Below, in pieces: positions 10,648 to 23,226 of a DNA stretch of 64,000 bases (positions are counted from its first letter, which is position 1; each line of letters opens with the position of its first letter). Position numbers and translations under genes: made by a program. The notes below the pieces were generated by a model. That model was not told the origin of the DNA, made no database searches, and was given only the letters and a program-made list of their open reading frames with translations. Source of the DNA: Ciborinia camelliae (taxonomy: Eukaryota > Ascomycota > Leotiomycetes > Helotiales > Sclerotiniaceae); assembly GCA_025890175.1 (NCBI GenBank), contig JANPYM010000014.1, forward strand, positions 381,052 through 445,051, given 5' to 3'.

Positions 10648-13640
10648 GGGAGATGGCCTTCGTTTATTAGGGGCGCAATAACTCAAGTCTTGAAGAAGTA
10701 TTCTATTAGCTTATTACTATTGGCACTAAATGAAAAATTAAGTATATTCAAAAGCCTACTATGATTGTTAACAGGACTTTGTTTAAATTACTTTTTCGGA
10801 ATATTCATTTCGTCCCATGCTATGTTTAGACATCAAGCATTCTATCATTCAATGCTGATTGTTCTATTTACTACTATGATTTCGAAGGGCTCAGAAATGA
10901 GGCCTTGGGGAATGAAGCTTTGGAAAGAGGCCCTTGTAATCGAGAAAGTGGCTCAATTGGCTGCACCTGAAAATAGATATCTAAAATTTTACCCGACAAA
11001 ACTTTCCATCTCTTTCTAATAGTTGGAGAAAATCAGGCGAATACGTATATATACGTACACTATATCTACTTAAAGGCTCCAGAATTTGAAGCGAAGAGCA
11101 AAGTCCACCCATCAGGCGCTAGAGCAGCTATACTGAAGTTTGAAACGACTTATACGAAGCCTGAGTGGTCAATGAAATGAATATGGTACGCAAATATCAT
11201 ACGCAAACACAACACTTGAGAGCCGATTGTAAATACTAAAGTGTCAAAGACAGTAACTGGAGGACACTTAAAGATACAAGATACTCGACGAACATCATAG
11301 TATCCAAGCTCTACTGCATCGATAATTCAAATTCAAGATGAAAGGTTTTGATTTACATGCTACACATACTTTTCTACTAAAGGAACCCCTGGCGATGGAT
11401 TAAAGCTTATGGCTTACTGTTTCTTGTAGGACTAAAGAGCTTTAAAATAACTCCCTATATGGCATGTAACTTATAGAATGTGTAGCAGGACTAATCACTT
11501 AAAACGTACTAGTAAAGTTAGGCAAACTCCAAAGAAAGTTGAAGATTCTCTTCACTCCTTGGTAATACAAAAGAAGCTCTCCATCCGAGTTTGATTATAG
11601 TAAGGATGACTGAACGAAATGGTAAAAATGATATAGGGGTGTGCAGATAAATGAGGGACGACCCAAGCGTAGAATTCCCATCTAATAGTCTACTAATGGC
11701 AAATTCCGAGAAGAAAGGATTACAGGTTCTCTCTACTGTGCACTTAATTACCAGATCTTGGGGTTCGTTAAAGAGGACAAGAACGTGAGTTCAATGACAA
11801 AAAATAACACTGATCGGATGATGGTAAAAAAGAGGGCAGTCAAAGTCACACCTCCATATGAATAGCCTGATCCAATATGATGCCTAGCCTAACGCTGATT
11901 TGAACTGTGGTAGCTTTTCGACCGCGGCGGCATTTCTAGAGAAACATTGTCCAGAACGTCATTCCTGGCGATTGGGGGGGCCAAAGGTGCAAAAGTTTGA
12001 GGCATGTCTTGTATATAACATATGATTAACACAGATTCGATTGGTGAATCTCATATATCGGGGAAAGAAATAGTAAGTACTACCGCGTTTTAGATGACCA
12101 GTTGATCAGGTAGATTCTACTTTCCTGACCAAGCATCTTCGGGTTTACTTATAGGTGATTGATGTTATAAAAGAAGTGGAATTGTCCATCAATGTACGTT
12201 ATCTACTCCAAGCCAAACCAACAAGATTTTGCATGACTTAACTTGAAGACCCACTTTAACCACGCCTTCTGAGTCGGGACTCCATAAGAAGATTATATAA
12301 AACGACAGTGATAATATTTCAAATGTTTGACGGAGAGAGAAGAAAGGACGATCATTGGACAACAAATTTAGTATCCATAAATAGAGACGACAGAGAGGGA
12401 TTTTGTCATGTAGGTACCTAGAAGAAAGACCATTTACGGGCTTGTATTGAACATGGGACAGTATCAACCCGTCTGACTTTGGGGTGCCGCATTACAGAGT
12501 GATTGCGAGGAACTTTGTATCCTGACAGCGACTATTAAATACTACTCGCATGATAAAGTTCATTTTCCCAGTGGATCTAGGACGTCCAGGAAAACGAGTC
12601 ATATAGGGACGGGTGGGGGTCAGGATTCGCCACGAAAATGGAGTAAGGAACTTAGAAAGTGATATAAAGGCACACAGAATTGGCTTCGGATAGGAGATAA
12701 ACAGAGAAGATCTTGAAAGAAATATTTTCAGCAAATGGTGTCTTGTGAGCACAGTACTTGTAAAACTCCCTGTGAAACTGTTTTGAGATGAGTTTTCGAT
12801 GGGTTCTTGAGGGAATGGGTACTGTAATTGTGCTTATGGTGACAATAAATAGAGATTAGGTGACAGTATCAATGATGAGATGAGAAAGATTTAGGATGAT
12901 TGTTGTTTAAGGGACAGTGAAACCACCAATGGCGTTTGGATGATGGTCGCGGCATGCTTTACTAGGACTTCAGACCAACGAAGGCTTATCCAAATCTCAG
13001 AGTATCTTCTAAATGAATGTGTTCCGATGCAAGAGACTATGGGGAGTGTTTAAGATTTGTGGCAGAAAAATTGAAAATCTTGAGTACCGTCAATCTAGCG
13101 TCTTATATATGCATAGATTGATCTTCTCCCGGGGGAAGAGTAGATCGGAATGATCTACATATACATAAGAAGGACAACACATACTCAAGTCAGGCTATCA
13201 TTTCAACAGTCGATGAAGGAAGAATTGCTCATAAAGAGTGGGCTTCATCACTGATTGACCATCCAACAGTGGGTACGCGGATTGATAACAAGACATGAAA
13301 GTTGAACGCCATGATATTCTCGCAATATTGTTTTGTGCAGTCTAAAGCTTGATCCAATCATTCAAAATAAAACAAATAATGAGACCATATAAATTAAATA
13401 AAATCAATTGATGTTTGGATTAATAATTGTAATTTTTCAAAATTCGAAAGCTCTTTATGATTCCGTGTACTCAGTGTTGATCTACCGAAAATCTTCCAAA
13501 CATTCACTTCTAACCCCCTCCTCCATGCTTGCGATTGTCCCACGGTTCGAATCCCTTTAAGAAGCAGCTATATAAGTCATCACAAAATCAATAATACTCC
13601 AGTGTGTAGATGAAAGCAACTAGATGAAACAACTAGGGAG

Positions 13641-13720
13641 CGACGTGAGGCTCTTCTGAGCCTGAGGAATCAGGCATCTACTATCCATGTATTTAGTCGA
13701 GAGGCCTAACCTCTCGCAAG
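13641..13720. repeat. Hairpin cluster in a repeat remnant
   Basis: Three perfect stem-loops lie within 70 bp. AGGCTC/GAGCCT has loop TTCT (13648-13663), CCTGA/TCAGG has loop GGAA (13661-13674), and CGAGAGG/CCTCTCG has loop CCTAA (13698-13716). The 48-bp dispersed repeat follows directly, so both may belong to one degraded mobile element, perhaps an LTR. Confidence 0.6.
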
Positions 13721-13735
13721 CCTTATTAGCCTTCC

Positions 13736-13783
13736 TGTTGATATAAAATAGTTCTTCATACACTAGCTCGATACACAACAATA
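13736..13783 (-). repeat. 48-bp dispersed repeat, copy 2 of 3
   Basis: Reverse-complement copy of the repeat at 6159-6206, with only a few differences. Unlike the other two copies it adjoins a hairpin cluster, which suggests it keeps more of the parent element. Confidence 0.75.
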
Positions 13784-16084
13784 ACAAAACTTCCTACACA
13801 ACCAATAAGACTTCTATGCCATGGCCTTTTCAGCGAGCTATTCTGTGTGATTCGGGGAATACACATGTTTGAAGAGGGATCAAATATTACATCGATTCTA
13901 AAAGAATGAGCAGCGGAGCAAGAGGGAAACGATAAACTATCATCTGATGAGAAATGCCTTCTGTCAACAGTTTTTCGACTTGAAAAACGACAGCAGTCAT
14001 TAGAATGTCGTATATCCTTGTCCCAGACCTGGACATCAACTTGGATGCACAGGAAAAATATCATTGAATACCTAGTAATATATTAAAGACGCCGCTACTC
14101 ACCAGAATTCTCTCCCTCAAAATCGGATGGGAAAAGCAGATGTGATTATTGTATCGATTCTACAACTAGATTACAGTGTTTATATATCCAGAAGTTCCGA
14201 ATTTTGAAAAAAATAATGAGGGCGGACTGGTGAATTAAATGGAAAAAAGAAGGTTATCTCACTCTCCACCCGCTATATCTTCTCCTCTTTCCAAATAATT
14301 CACTGGCCACAAACTCAGGCACCCCTTTCCCAGACTCTCCGCATTTCCCCTCCTACTCTACACATAAAAGAACATCCAAAAGTATTACAACGTCATCAAA
14401 TAAACTGAAAGTACAATGGACCATTTCTAGTTTTATATCCAACTCTGAATTAGATCTATTGGGAATGGATGAAAGTTCAGATGGTATGGGAACATTTAGA
14501 CTAAGATTACATGAGAGGAGAGAGAGGAGATGCGACGAGATGGCAGATATAGCGACGACAATAAAATATAGTAATAACAAATTTTGTTGCAAGTGATAGT
14601 TGAAACCCAAACTAAAAATATATAACCCACATTATGTGTCTATAGATGAGAGGAAATGATTGTCAAAAGGCCTTGCCATATCACACAATCGGGTGCCACT
14701 GACATGCAAACTGTTTATTCATCCATATAGGCAAAAATGTAACTTATGGATTCCACCTTGATCTTAATAGAACTTATATACCACGCACCCTACTCCGAAT
14801 TAGTTCCCCATCTTTCCCCAGAATTCACTTGCCCCTCTTCACCACCAAATTTAGTAGGACTAAACCAACTGAATACCTACATCTCAAAACAATGCCTAGG
14901 TAACAAAGACGCACTTTCTTACTCCCCTGTTCCACCCATATTAATTCACTACATGGGAATATAATCCACACTCTTCTCAACCTCCAAGACTTCTTCAGAT
15001 TATAAAAAAAGTCCCTCAACTCAGCTAAAAAAAAACCCTATACAAGTATGGTCAATTCAAACTAGACAATTCAAACTATGCAAAACATGGCCGTCCATTT
15101 GCATCACAACGTCTTCAATTCAACCATATCACCTCCCAACATCTCCCCCAGAATCCCCTCTACCCTATTACATTTGCGCTTTCCTTCCAGCCCCATGAGT
15201 ATTCCATATCATCCTATACCTATAGTAAAATTCCAAATTCCAACGTAAAATAAGGCGAAATAAAAGACAACAATACATACATACATAGATATCATAATAC
15301 CTATGTAAATACCTAATAACAACAACCCCAACTCGAATCAACATAACAGAAAGTAAATGTAAAATAAACAACAACAACAAAACCCATCAATGCAGTCAAA
15401 TTCAATTCAATCATCACACCACCAATCCACACGACCAGCACCCCAGCCCCATAACAAACTTCCTCCAGAATCTCCAGCCTCTCCAACTTCCAAGAACCGA
15501 AGACCACACAAACAGAGACTTCCCGAAATTAAATCGTCGAGCTTTTACTCTTCGTTCCAACTTGCAGATGTCAACTCGGTTCTTCAGAGAATTAGAATTC
15601 TTATATAGCCAGAACCGCAACCCAGCCCCAGCCCAAAACTTCGGAACCAAATCACGTCACGTCCCATCGCCTTCCCGCTGGAGTGCTGCAGATTCCAAGT
15701 TGAATGAATCTTCCAGATTCAATATCAGTGGATAGATACTACTAGTACCTGCCTCCCCGGTATCCTACTTCCACGCAATCGTTCTCTCAAATCTTTGTTT
15801 CCTTGTGGTTTTTTCACCCTCGCGATTTCCCCTGGACTTATTTCCCTTTCCCCCCCCACCCCCCCCAACCCAACATAAAAAGCGCGCTTCACCCCTCCCA
15901 GATCTTTACAACGGCACCAAACACCAAACACCATAGATAACTTTTGCTCCAGGCTGATTGTTCAATTGCATTGCGGCGCTCTGTATATCTACTTCCACTC
16001 TCTGCATTTCCATTTCCACTTCTACTTCCACTAGCACACCCCTTGCACATGCCCGAGGAATATTGTAAGATCTCATCTCTCATC

Positions 16085-16165
16085 CTAGACCTCGGGACGA
16101 AGAAGAGAGGTATCTCATCTCTCATCTCTCATCTCTCATCTTTTCTCTCATTTCATCTCTCATCC
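16085..16165. repeat. ATCTCTC-type microsatellite
   Basis: Imperfect repeats of CATCTCT(CAT) occur over about 80 bp, a pyrimidine-rich tract at the left edge of the microsatellite block. Confidence 0.7.
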
Positions 16166-16210
16166 TCCCGCCCATCTCCAGTATCAACAAAAAGAGTAAT
16201 CGATGACCTT

Positions 16211-16430
16211 TACCTACCTACCCTACCTACCCTACCTACCCTACCTACCCTACCTACCCTACCTACCCTACCTACCCTACCTACCCTACCTACCCTACCT
16301 ACCCTACCTACCCTACCTACCCTACCTACCCTACCTACCCTACCTACCCTACCTACCCTACCTACCCTACCTACCCTACCTACCCTACCTACCCTACCTA
16401 CCCTACCTACCCTACCTACCCTACCTACCC
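16211..16430. repeat. 9-bp tandem repeat (TACCCTACC)n
   Basis: About 24 near-perfect copies of a 9-bp unit. Because the period is a multiple of three, both strands show long artificial ORFs (LPT, LPYLPY or VGRVGR repeats). The tract is the core of a 448-bp stretch (16206-16653) with no G on the plus strand. Confidence 0.95.
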
Positions 16431-16719
16431 ATCTCCCCCCATTACCCCTCTCCCCCATTTCCACCCCCCATCAATCAATCTCCACCCCCATCAATCAATC
16501 CACACTCCTCCCACACTCCTCCCATTCATCCCATCCACCCTCCTCCCATTCATCCCATCCACCCTCCTCCCACTCATCCCTCCCACTCTACCCCCCCATC
16601 CACACTCCCCCCTCCCAACTCCCCAACTCATAAAATACACTATACTACTACTAGGTAGGTAGGTAGATAAATAGATGCACCAACAAACTAATAACTACCT
16701 AATTAGTAAACCCCCTCAT

Positions 16720-16870
16720 TTGATATCATTTCCATCATTTCCATTTCCATCATTTCCATCATTTACATCATCATTTCCATCATCATCATCATCACAAAAG
16801 ACACCTACACAATGCATCGTACATGTAAATGTAAACATAAACATAAACATAAACATAAACATAAATGTAA
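16720..16870. repeat. CATTTC/CAT and AAACAT microsatellites
   Basis: Imperfect TTTCCATCA and CAT runs (16722-16795) are followed by about five copies of AAACAT (16832-16868). They lie 230 bp beyond the stop codon of tps2, probably outside its transcript or in its 3' untranslated region. Confidence 0.8.
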
Positions 16871-17096
16871 ATACAATGTAATTCTTTCTATATTCCGGGT
16901 ATTTAGTATGTATTTCCATCAAAAGCCTTCAAGGCTTCTGTGTAGCCAGAATCGCTCTTCAGTATCAATCCATTCTATCAATCACAATCACACCTCCCAG
17001 CCCATCCATCCACCAACCTACCAATCCATGCCAACCAACGCTATGCCGCGAAAAAAAGTCCCTCCCCCCCAAAATCGCTCTCAAGTCATCAATCAT

Positions 17097-20000
17097 CTAT
17101 CTACCCTCCCCTGTGCTAGGCGCACCAGGAACCATATCCAGGACCTCCAATTTCGTGGGCATTTCCTCTCTATTCTTTCCCTCCACCACACTAATCGGTC
17201 CCAAGTCCGCTACATTCGTGTCTCCACCCCCAAGCAACGCAATACTGCTAATAACATCCGCTGGTTCCAAGAGATGCCATTTGGCCAATGTTGGTTTGCT
17301 TGATGCTCCCACTGTGACTGTAAAGACGTGGTTTACGTCCAGATCACTATTATTCAATGCTCTGAACATATCTTCATCCGTAGTATCGTCTCCAGCGCAA
17401 ATGGTGAATTCGGGAGGTTGACCGACTTCTTTGCCGTAGGAGTCGACGAGACGTTTGGCGATGGAACCTTTGTTGATGAAGGTTGGGCGGACCTCAAGAT
17501 TGGCTTTACCAGTCATGACTTCAACGTCCCAAGCCTTACCAACAGTGGACTCGAGCTCTTTTTGACATTCACGGGACATGCGTTCACCAAGTTCTGGATC
17601 TGAAGGACGGTAATGCCATGTCAAGGCGCAGCGTTTGCGTTCAATGAAGGAACCTAAATTTTGTTAGCTAGAGGTCATATGAAAGTGAAATAGGAATGAT
17701 ACGAACCTGGAGTTTTCTCGGTATATTTCTGGAAACACTCCATAACCTCCTTTTGCCAGCCCATGTCAAATTTCTCAGCGAGATTCTCCCATTCTTGACT
17801 ACCTGGGTGACGCATAAAACTACCGTGTTCAGCACTGAATCCTAGCTCTGGAATATGTCCTAAATGTTGTCCCAAGAACTCTTGATCTCTACCGCTAATA
17901 ATCCAAATAGCGTTTTTAGGATCAGCTGCGAGAGCTTTCAATGTGCGGTACAATTTGTCGGATGGTAAAGCTGCAGCAGGATCTCTGACGATAGGTGTAA
18001 GAGTACCATCATAATCGAACATGAATAACCTCTTTTTGGCGGCGCGGTATTGGACCAACATGGAAGCTTTATCCAATAGAGGTGTTGCAAATGCTTGATT
18101 GTCGGTACTAATTTTTGTGATTAATGATCGAACGACACTCTTAGTCCAAACTTGAATATCATTTTGAAAAATATAGTCAGATAATTTCTGGTGAAGCTCG
18201 GCCTTTTTTTCCGAAGTCATCTCTAACGCATATTGAATGTTATCAGCGACGGTGGTCATATCCCATGGGTTGATATGCATGGCTCCCTCCAAAACTGCAG
18301 CTGATCCAGAGAATTCGGATATGATCAAGGGACCATGATTTTCTTTTTGGCAAACAACATACTCCAAACTTGTTGTGTTCATGCCATCACGCACACTAGT
18401 GATTAAACCAACGTCTGCCACTCGAAGAAGAGCAAGATACTCTTCCTGTGAAAGATATTGAGGATAATGTTGAACGGGCGAGAAACTCAAGGAGCCATAT
18501 AGACCATTAATCTTTGCAACAAGTTCAGCAACATTAGCCGCGATCTTGTTTCCAGAATCCTCTCTTTCTTCCTCAACACTGGTTGGACTTGTGACCTGTA
18601 CCAACACAACCTTCTGACGCCATTCTGGGAAGTTTTCCAAGAAGCGTTCAAAGGCCATGAGCTTTTGTGCAACACCTCTAACACTGTCAAGGCGATCTCG
18701 GCCGACAATGATTTTTTTGCCTGCATATAATTCCTTCAATGCGGCAACTTTTTCATCGACAGCAGGATCTCCGAAAGCGAGCTTTTCAACATTTCGTGCA
18801 TCGATTCCAATAGGGAAGGCCACCACATCACATCTTGCACCATATGCTTCGACACCTGCGCTTGTTGACGGGAATCCTAGAATACGAGTACAGCAGGAAT
18901 TAAAGTGCCGAGTGTAACTGAATGATTGTAACCCAACCAAATTTGAGCTTAAAACACCCTCCAATATCTCCTTTCTTCTCGGTAAGCATCGAAGAAATTC
19001 GCTACTGGGGAATGGAATATGTAGGTAAAAGAGGATGCTCATATGTGGGACTCGTTGTCTAAGCATACTTGGAAGAAGTAAAAGATGATAGTCGTGGACC
19101 ATAACAAGGTCTCCAGGTTTGTAAACCTCGAGAATTCTGTTCGCAAATTTTTGGTTCATTCGATAATAATCGGCCCATGATTGTCTTTCTTGTCGACCAT
19201 TTGTGGGTTCATGTTGTTTGTAATGGAACAGAGTATATAGTTCATGCTCTGCGAACCTTCTCCATCTTGCTTGATCTTTCAAGCAAATGCTCCCATCTTC
19301 ACTGGTATCTGCATCATCACATAGCCAAACAGGGACTATTTTTCCATGTTGTTCATTTGCGAGTTGTTTTTCCAGTCGTTGCCTATCTTCACTTGTAATG
19401 AACAATCCCTCATTTTCTGGCGGAGTTGGAGCCATGGTAACGCCATCAACTGGAATCGGCGCCGAGTTCTTATTGAACGGAACTCTGTTTGTTGGGGGCT
19501 GCAATCGTATAGGTTGTCCTCCAAGTGGAGGGGTATCTGGAGGTGTGAGATCTTCGACCGGGTTGATTTCTCCAGTCCAGCCAACGAGTGTATGATTCCA
19601 TGGCGATTTGTCCGAGGCAAGATATTTGTATGAGTCGAACTGAGAAGAACCACCATGTCTTTGCGACCATGTCTACATGATTGTTAGTACCAGAAATGGC
19701 GGGGGAAAATCTCCGCACATACCCAATCTGCGCCTTTTCTGTACATCAGAGATTGTTGTAGGCAGAATGTCGCAGAAATGATTCCTCCAGTCAAACCCAA
19801 TGATGGATGCGCAGCTCGCGGATCAAGGTCTGATAAAGAACCTTGTCTCTCACGACCGGTAGGCAAGCTCATTCTACGAAGAACTTCTTGATTTGATAGT
19901 GTGCCAGTAGTGGCATCAGATGGTGACGTTGCCATGATTGAAGTGTAATTGAAGCCTTGTAAGAAATAGTTTTCCTCGTCGATTTCGAGTGATTTATCTT

Positions 20001-20193
20001 CGGGTTTATCGTCTTCGTATGCCCTCAAATAAATTGCCGGGGTGACTGGGACGTTGGTTATAGATGGACTTAAAGCTGGGTGTCGAGTAATCTGTTTCTT
20101 GAGAGCTGCTGGTCTTCGTGGAAGAGGGGGGACTGCTGATGCTGGCGACTCAGTGAAGCCTGGGCTCAACGAGTTTTCTGTATTCTCTGCCAT
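17097..20193 (-). CDS. tps2: Trehalose-6-phosphate phosphatase (Tps2 type), 997 aa, three exons
   Basis: Removes phosphate from trehalose-6-phosphate, the second step of cytosolic trehalose synthesis; partner of Tps1. Exons on the minus strand: 20193-19723, 19672-17707 and 17653-17097. Introns are 50 and 53 bp, both GT...AG, and the joined length is an exact 998 codons. The N-terminal 150 residues are Pro/Ser-rich. A GT20 synthase-like domain follows (MVHDYHLLLLPSML, IPFPSSEFLRCLP, GRDRLDSVRGVAQKL, RDGMNTTSLEY). The C-terminal HAD phosphatase domain has FDYDGTLTP with nucleophile Asp710 and acid/base Asp712, and GDDTTDEDMF near residue 900. In yeast Tps2 the GT20 part is catalytically silent and structural. 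Keeping DxDxT separates this gene from the regulatory Tsl1/Tps3 proteins, which usually lack it. Several AGGGG words lie upstream. The start is the only ATG giving the conserved N terminus. Confidence 0.93.
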
Positions 20194-23100
20194 GATGAAA
20201 GGTAAGTAAAAGGTTATGTAGGAATTGTAATTCTATTTAAAGTATTCGCAGAAGAGAAAGTCATCAAAAGGTGCGATAGGAAGTGGTTATTTTTAGGTAG
20301 AGCGGGATGATAGGTTTTTGGTATAGTGGTGAATTAGGTGAATAGAGGGGTCAAAGGAGGGTTGCGTTTGGTGAAACCTGCGAATGATTCCCCAAGGCTC
20401 AATTGAATAACGATTTTGGCTGAATGGAAAACGCAGGAAAGTTTCGTGTCTTCAATCCGACTTTTCCCTTTGGCAGATGTCCGCTACGTTTTTCAATCCT
20501 TTTGGGTAGGAACGTGGGAACGTGGTCAAGTGGTTGGAATAAGGAAAGACCGCATTATACTCCGTAGAAAATCTTGGAATGGGTAGAAATGAGATTCTGG
20601 CACACCTTGAAATATTCCAAAAATTCTGAGATCTGATTTCTGACGCAAGACAGCCCACCAAGTTGCTTGCGGCTTCCCGGAGCAAAAGCTCAGGTCGTAC
20701 AATAATAATAATAATGAGTATGTGACGTAATTTATGCTGCTTGCGTTTTAACGAATGACAAGCAAGATCTTGGTAAATATAATAAAATCAGATATATATG
20801 GTTTTTATCTTTTCGCTAAGGATGAATTTCTTGAGGTTGTGTATTGATGTTGATGTTGATGTTGACGTTGATGTTGATATTGAGGCTATCTTGCGCTTTG
20901 AGACGGGAAGGAGGGTTTTGAAGGGATGTTAAGGGGAAAAGGGAGTAGAAGAAGAATAGAGTTTACACTTTCCTGGGAACGGGAGCGACATACATAGCTA
21001 GGTTTTGTTCCATGCGACACTATTAAAATCCATCTGATATGCTTTCTCGTTTCTACCTATTTCGTAAAGCTAGTCACTACTCCATAAATGTAATTAGCTG
21101 TACATTACTTTGCTTTGGAGGGGCCACCTGGGCATGGAGGGGACATGGAGGGGGCATGGAGTACGACCTCATGGAGGGCATTTCCAATTTCCAAGGTTGA
21201 AATCATGGAAATGGCTCAATACGGTAATATGGAGACTATAATTGTATTAAATCGGGTCATGATGGGACGATGATTGGCTCGATGGATAGATCCGATATTG
21301 GGAATGGGGGTTATTTTAATGGAGAACATGAGGAAGCCAACGAATGAGATGTCGTATCTGTATCTTAGCACTCCTCCCTACCACCTCTCTACCTTGTCAG
21401 GATTTCACGATAGAACACCTTGGAAGTTAACCAGAACTGGGGCGAGGAAGGAGAGAACTTAATTCTAACCGGTTGTGTGTGACTCGTGAGTCTGTCTGTG
21501 ACTTGTGGGTGTGGATGTGGGTGTGTGTGTATGTGTGTGGGTGCGGGTGCCAATGCCAATGCCAACAATTAAATTTATTAGTGTCGGTGATGCCAAAAAT
21601 GGCTCTCCGCTAGGTACCTGGGAGGTCGGTAGGTACCTCCAGGGCTATGCTTATACTCCGTACTTGATGTTCTGGTGGCGCTGGTGTTCTAGATTTGTTC
21701 CATTCTAATTTATCTGGTATCGTATCGTATCGGCCGGTATGGAAGGTGGAGGGAAGTAGAAGGTAGATAGACCTCCAGGGTATTAATAGTAAGTTGCGTT
21801 GTCCACAATCTCTCAGCTCAGCTCAGCTCAGCTCAGAAAATAGCTCTCCAAACGGTCCTTTTACCAACTCTGGCCCTCGAGATGAGATGGGTTAATGTCC
21901 AGTCTGAAAGCGTGTTGGAACTTGAGCATTTAAAAGGTTGATGGGTATTATTGGAAGATATTTGACCACCTGGGCATGTTTATACCTAGTATACTGCAGT
22001 ACAGTACAGCACTCATCGTCTCCATCTGCATACCTACCCATATCAAACATTAACTGCAGTCCTTTTTAAGATCTGGCCATTTTGAGCATACACGCGCACG
22101 GCACTGTCTGTACTAACCACCTTATCAGACTTGAGCCAGACCAAACATTTGTCCTTCGTCCCTTCCCCTTGAAAATTGTCTCTGCTTCTGCTTCACCCAA
22201 CCTTTTCATCTCAATTATTGAAAAGAAAGTATAATTCCCCCTTCCTTACTGTTCACCGATCGATGCGTTATCATAATCTTACCTCACTCCACGGGTGCAT
22301 ATTTCTCCAGGGTTTCATCTGCTTAACGTTTGTTTCCCCATCAATCCTTTTTCAAGCATCCATCCATCCATTCACCAACAAAGTGCATTGTTGTGGCTGG
22401 TGTGTGGGGTAAATTTGTGGTGACTGTTCCGCCGTATGTTACAACACAACTCCCTCATTCTCGACATCGCACCGCAACCTCACCGGATTGCCACCATCCA
22501 TTAATGGGATATGTGATGCTAATAATAAGACTATAATTTGGTATTCCTCATTTATTTCTCTTATAGCTTTATTCCATTCTATCCTATCCTATTCCATTAT
22601 ATTTACTTAATTTATACTGCATCGCGTTCTCTCAAGTATACGGAGTAGGTAGTTTACTCTAGCACTTTTCTCTAAAAAAAACTTTCTATATTAAGAGCAT
22701 TTCAGCAGTTTAACTCTCAATTCGTATTTCTGGCGCTCAAATGATATCATCTTGCTGAAGCCAGCAGACATCCCTCATTCACTGAGAGCCATGATTAATT
22801 TGGTCTGTTCTCACTCATTATCATTCCCTTGTATCTTCTGTAGTCCAGTCGCTCTCTATTTTTTAAAAGTAACTCCACGTAACGTCCTAGCCTATCAAAT
22901 CTGAATTCTTAATCTGATTGATTCCCTTTCTTCTATTCTTTGTAATTTTGTGATATTTTGTTGTTCTCCATTTTCTGAGGTCAATTATCTTTGTACATTT
23001 GTACTTGTCCTCGCCGCAATAAGCCTAGCAACTAAACCACAATTCTTTGACAAACTGTAATTGTTATGTCTTAGAGTCAAAACCTTTATATTCAATGGTC

Positions 23101-23226
23101 TAGAGAAAACTTTACACCATCGTATTGATTGCAAATTCTATACACAACTTATTTTGACAGCATGTGGCGCTTATGAACCTTCGGCATCGCTAAAATCGAG
23201 CGCAATAGCAGACAGAACTGGACCCG
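20194..23226. other. 3 kb divergent intergenic region (tps2 and kinase-like promoters)
   Basis: No coding signal. It serves as upstream region for tps2 (minus) and the kinase-like gene (plus). It contains a GATGTT hexamer run (about 20845-20885), a CAGCT repeat (about 21815-21838), TG-rich DNA at 21505-21545 and pyrimidine-rich stretches near 22150-22600. Small ORFs inside have no support. Confidence 0.5.
20346..21153. promoter_or_regulatory. Cluster of AGGGG (STRE-like) words upstream of tps2
   Basis: AGGGG (CCCCT in the tps2 orientation) occurs at 20346-20350, 20932-20936, 21119-21123, 21138-21142 and 21149-21153. In budding yeast STRE elements with this core drive trehalose genes under stress through Msn2/4. 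The pentamer is short and expected by chance, so only the clustering near 21.12-21.15 kb is suggestive. Function here is inference. Confidence 0.3.

Larger units (their letters stand above)
10648..16079. other. Gene-poor interval between HET gene and tps2
   Basis: 5.4 kb with no ORF that shows domain, codon or intron support. It holds the hairpin-rich remnant at 13641-13720, the 48-bp repeat at 13736-13783 and a perfect pol III B-box word GGTTCGAATCC near 13543 without a matching tRNA body. From about 15700 the sequence becomes pyrimidine-rich, leading into the microsatellite block. ORFs at 12189-12752, 13756-14064, 14353-14610 and 15168-15650 look like chance. Confidence 0.5.

Noticed and set aside
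10765..11019. 84-codon ORF after the HET gene
   Set aside because: No proper ATG at its listed start and no recognisable sequence; probably chance in the 3' flank.
16211..16430. CRISPR-like regular repeats
   Set aside because: Units are contiguous with no spacers, and the DNA is eukaryotic; an ordinary tandem repeat. The same applies to the arrays at 31 and 42 kb, whose units are diverged along their whole length.
15944..16658. Long plus- and minus-strand ORFs of LPT, LPYLPY and VGRVGR repeats
   Set aside because: A 9-bp tandem repeat keeps frames open on both strands at once; no flanking domain or splice support.
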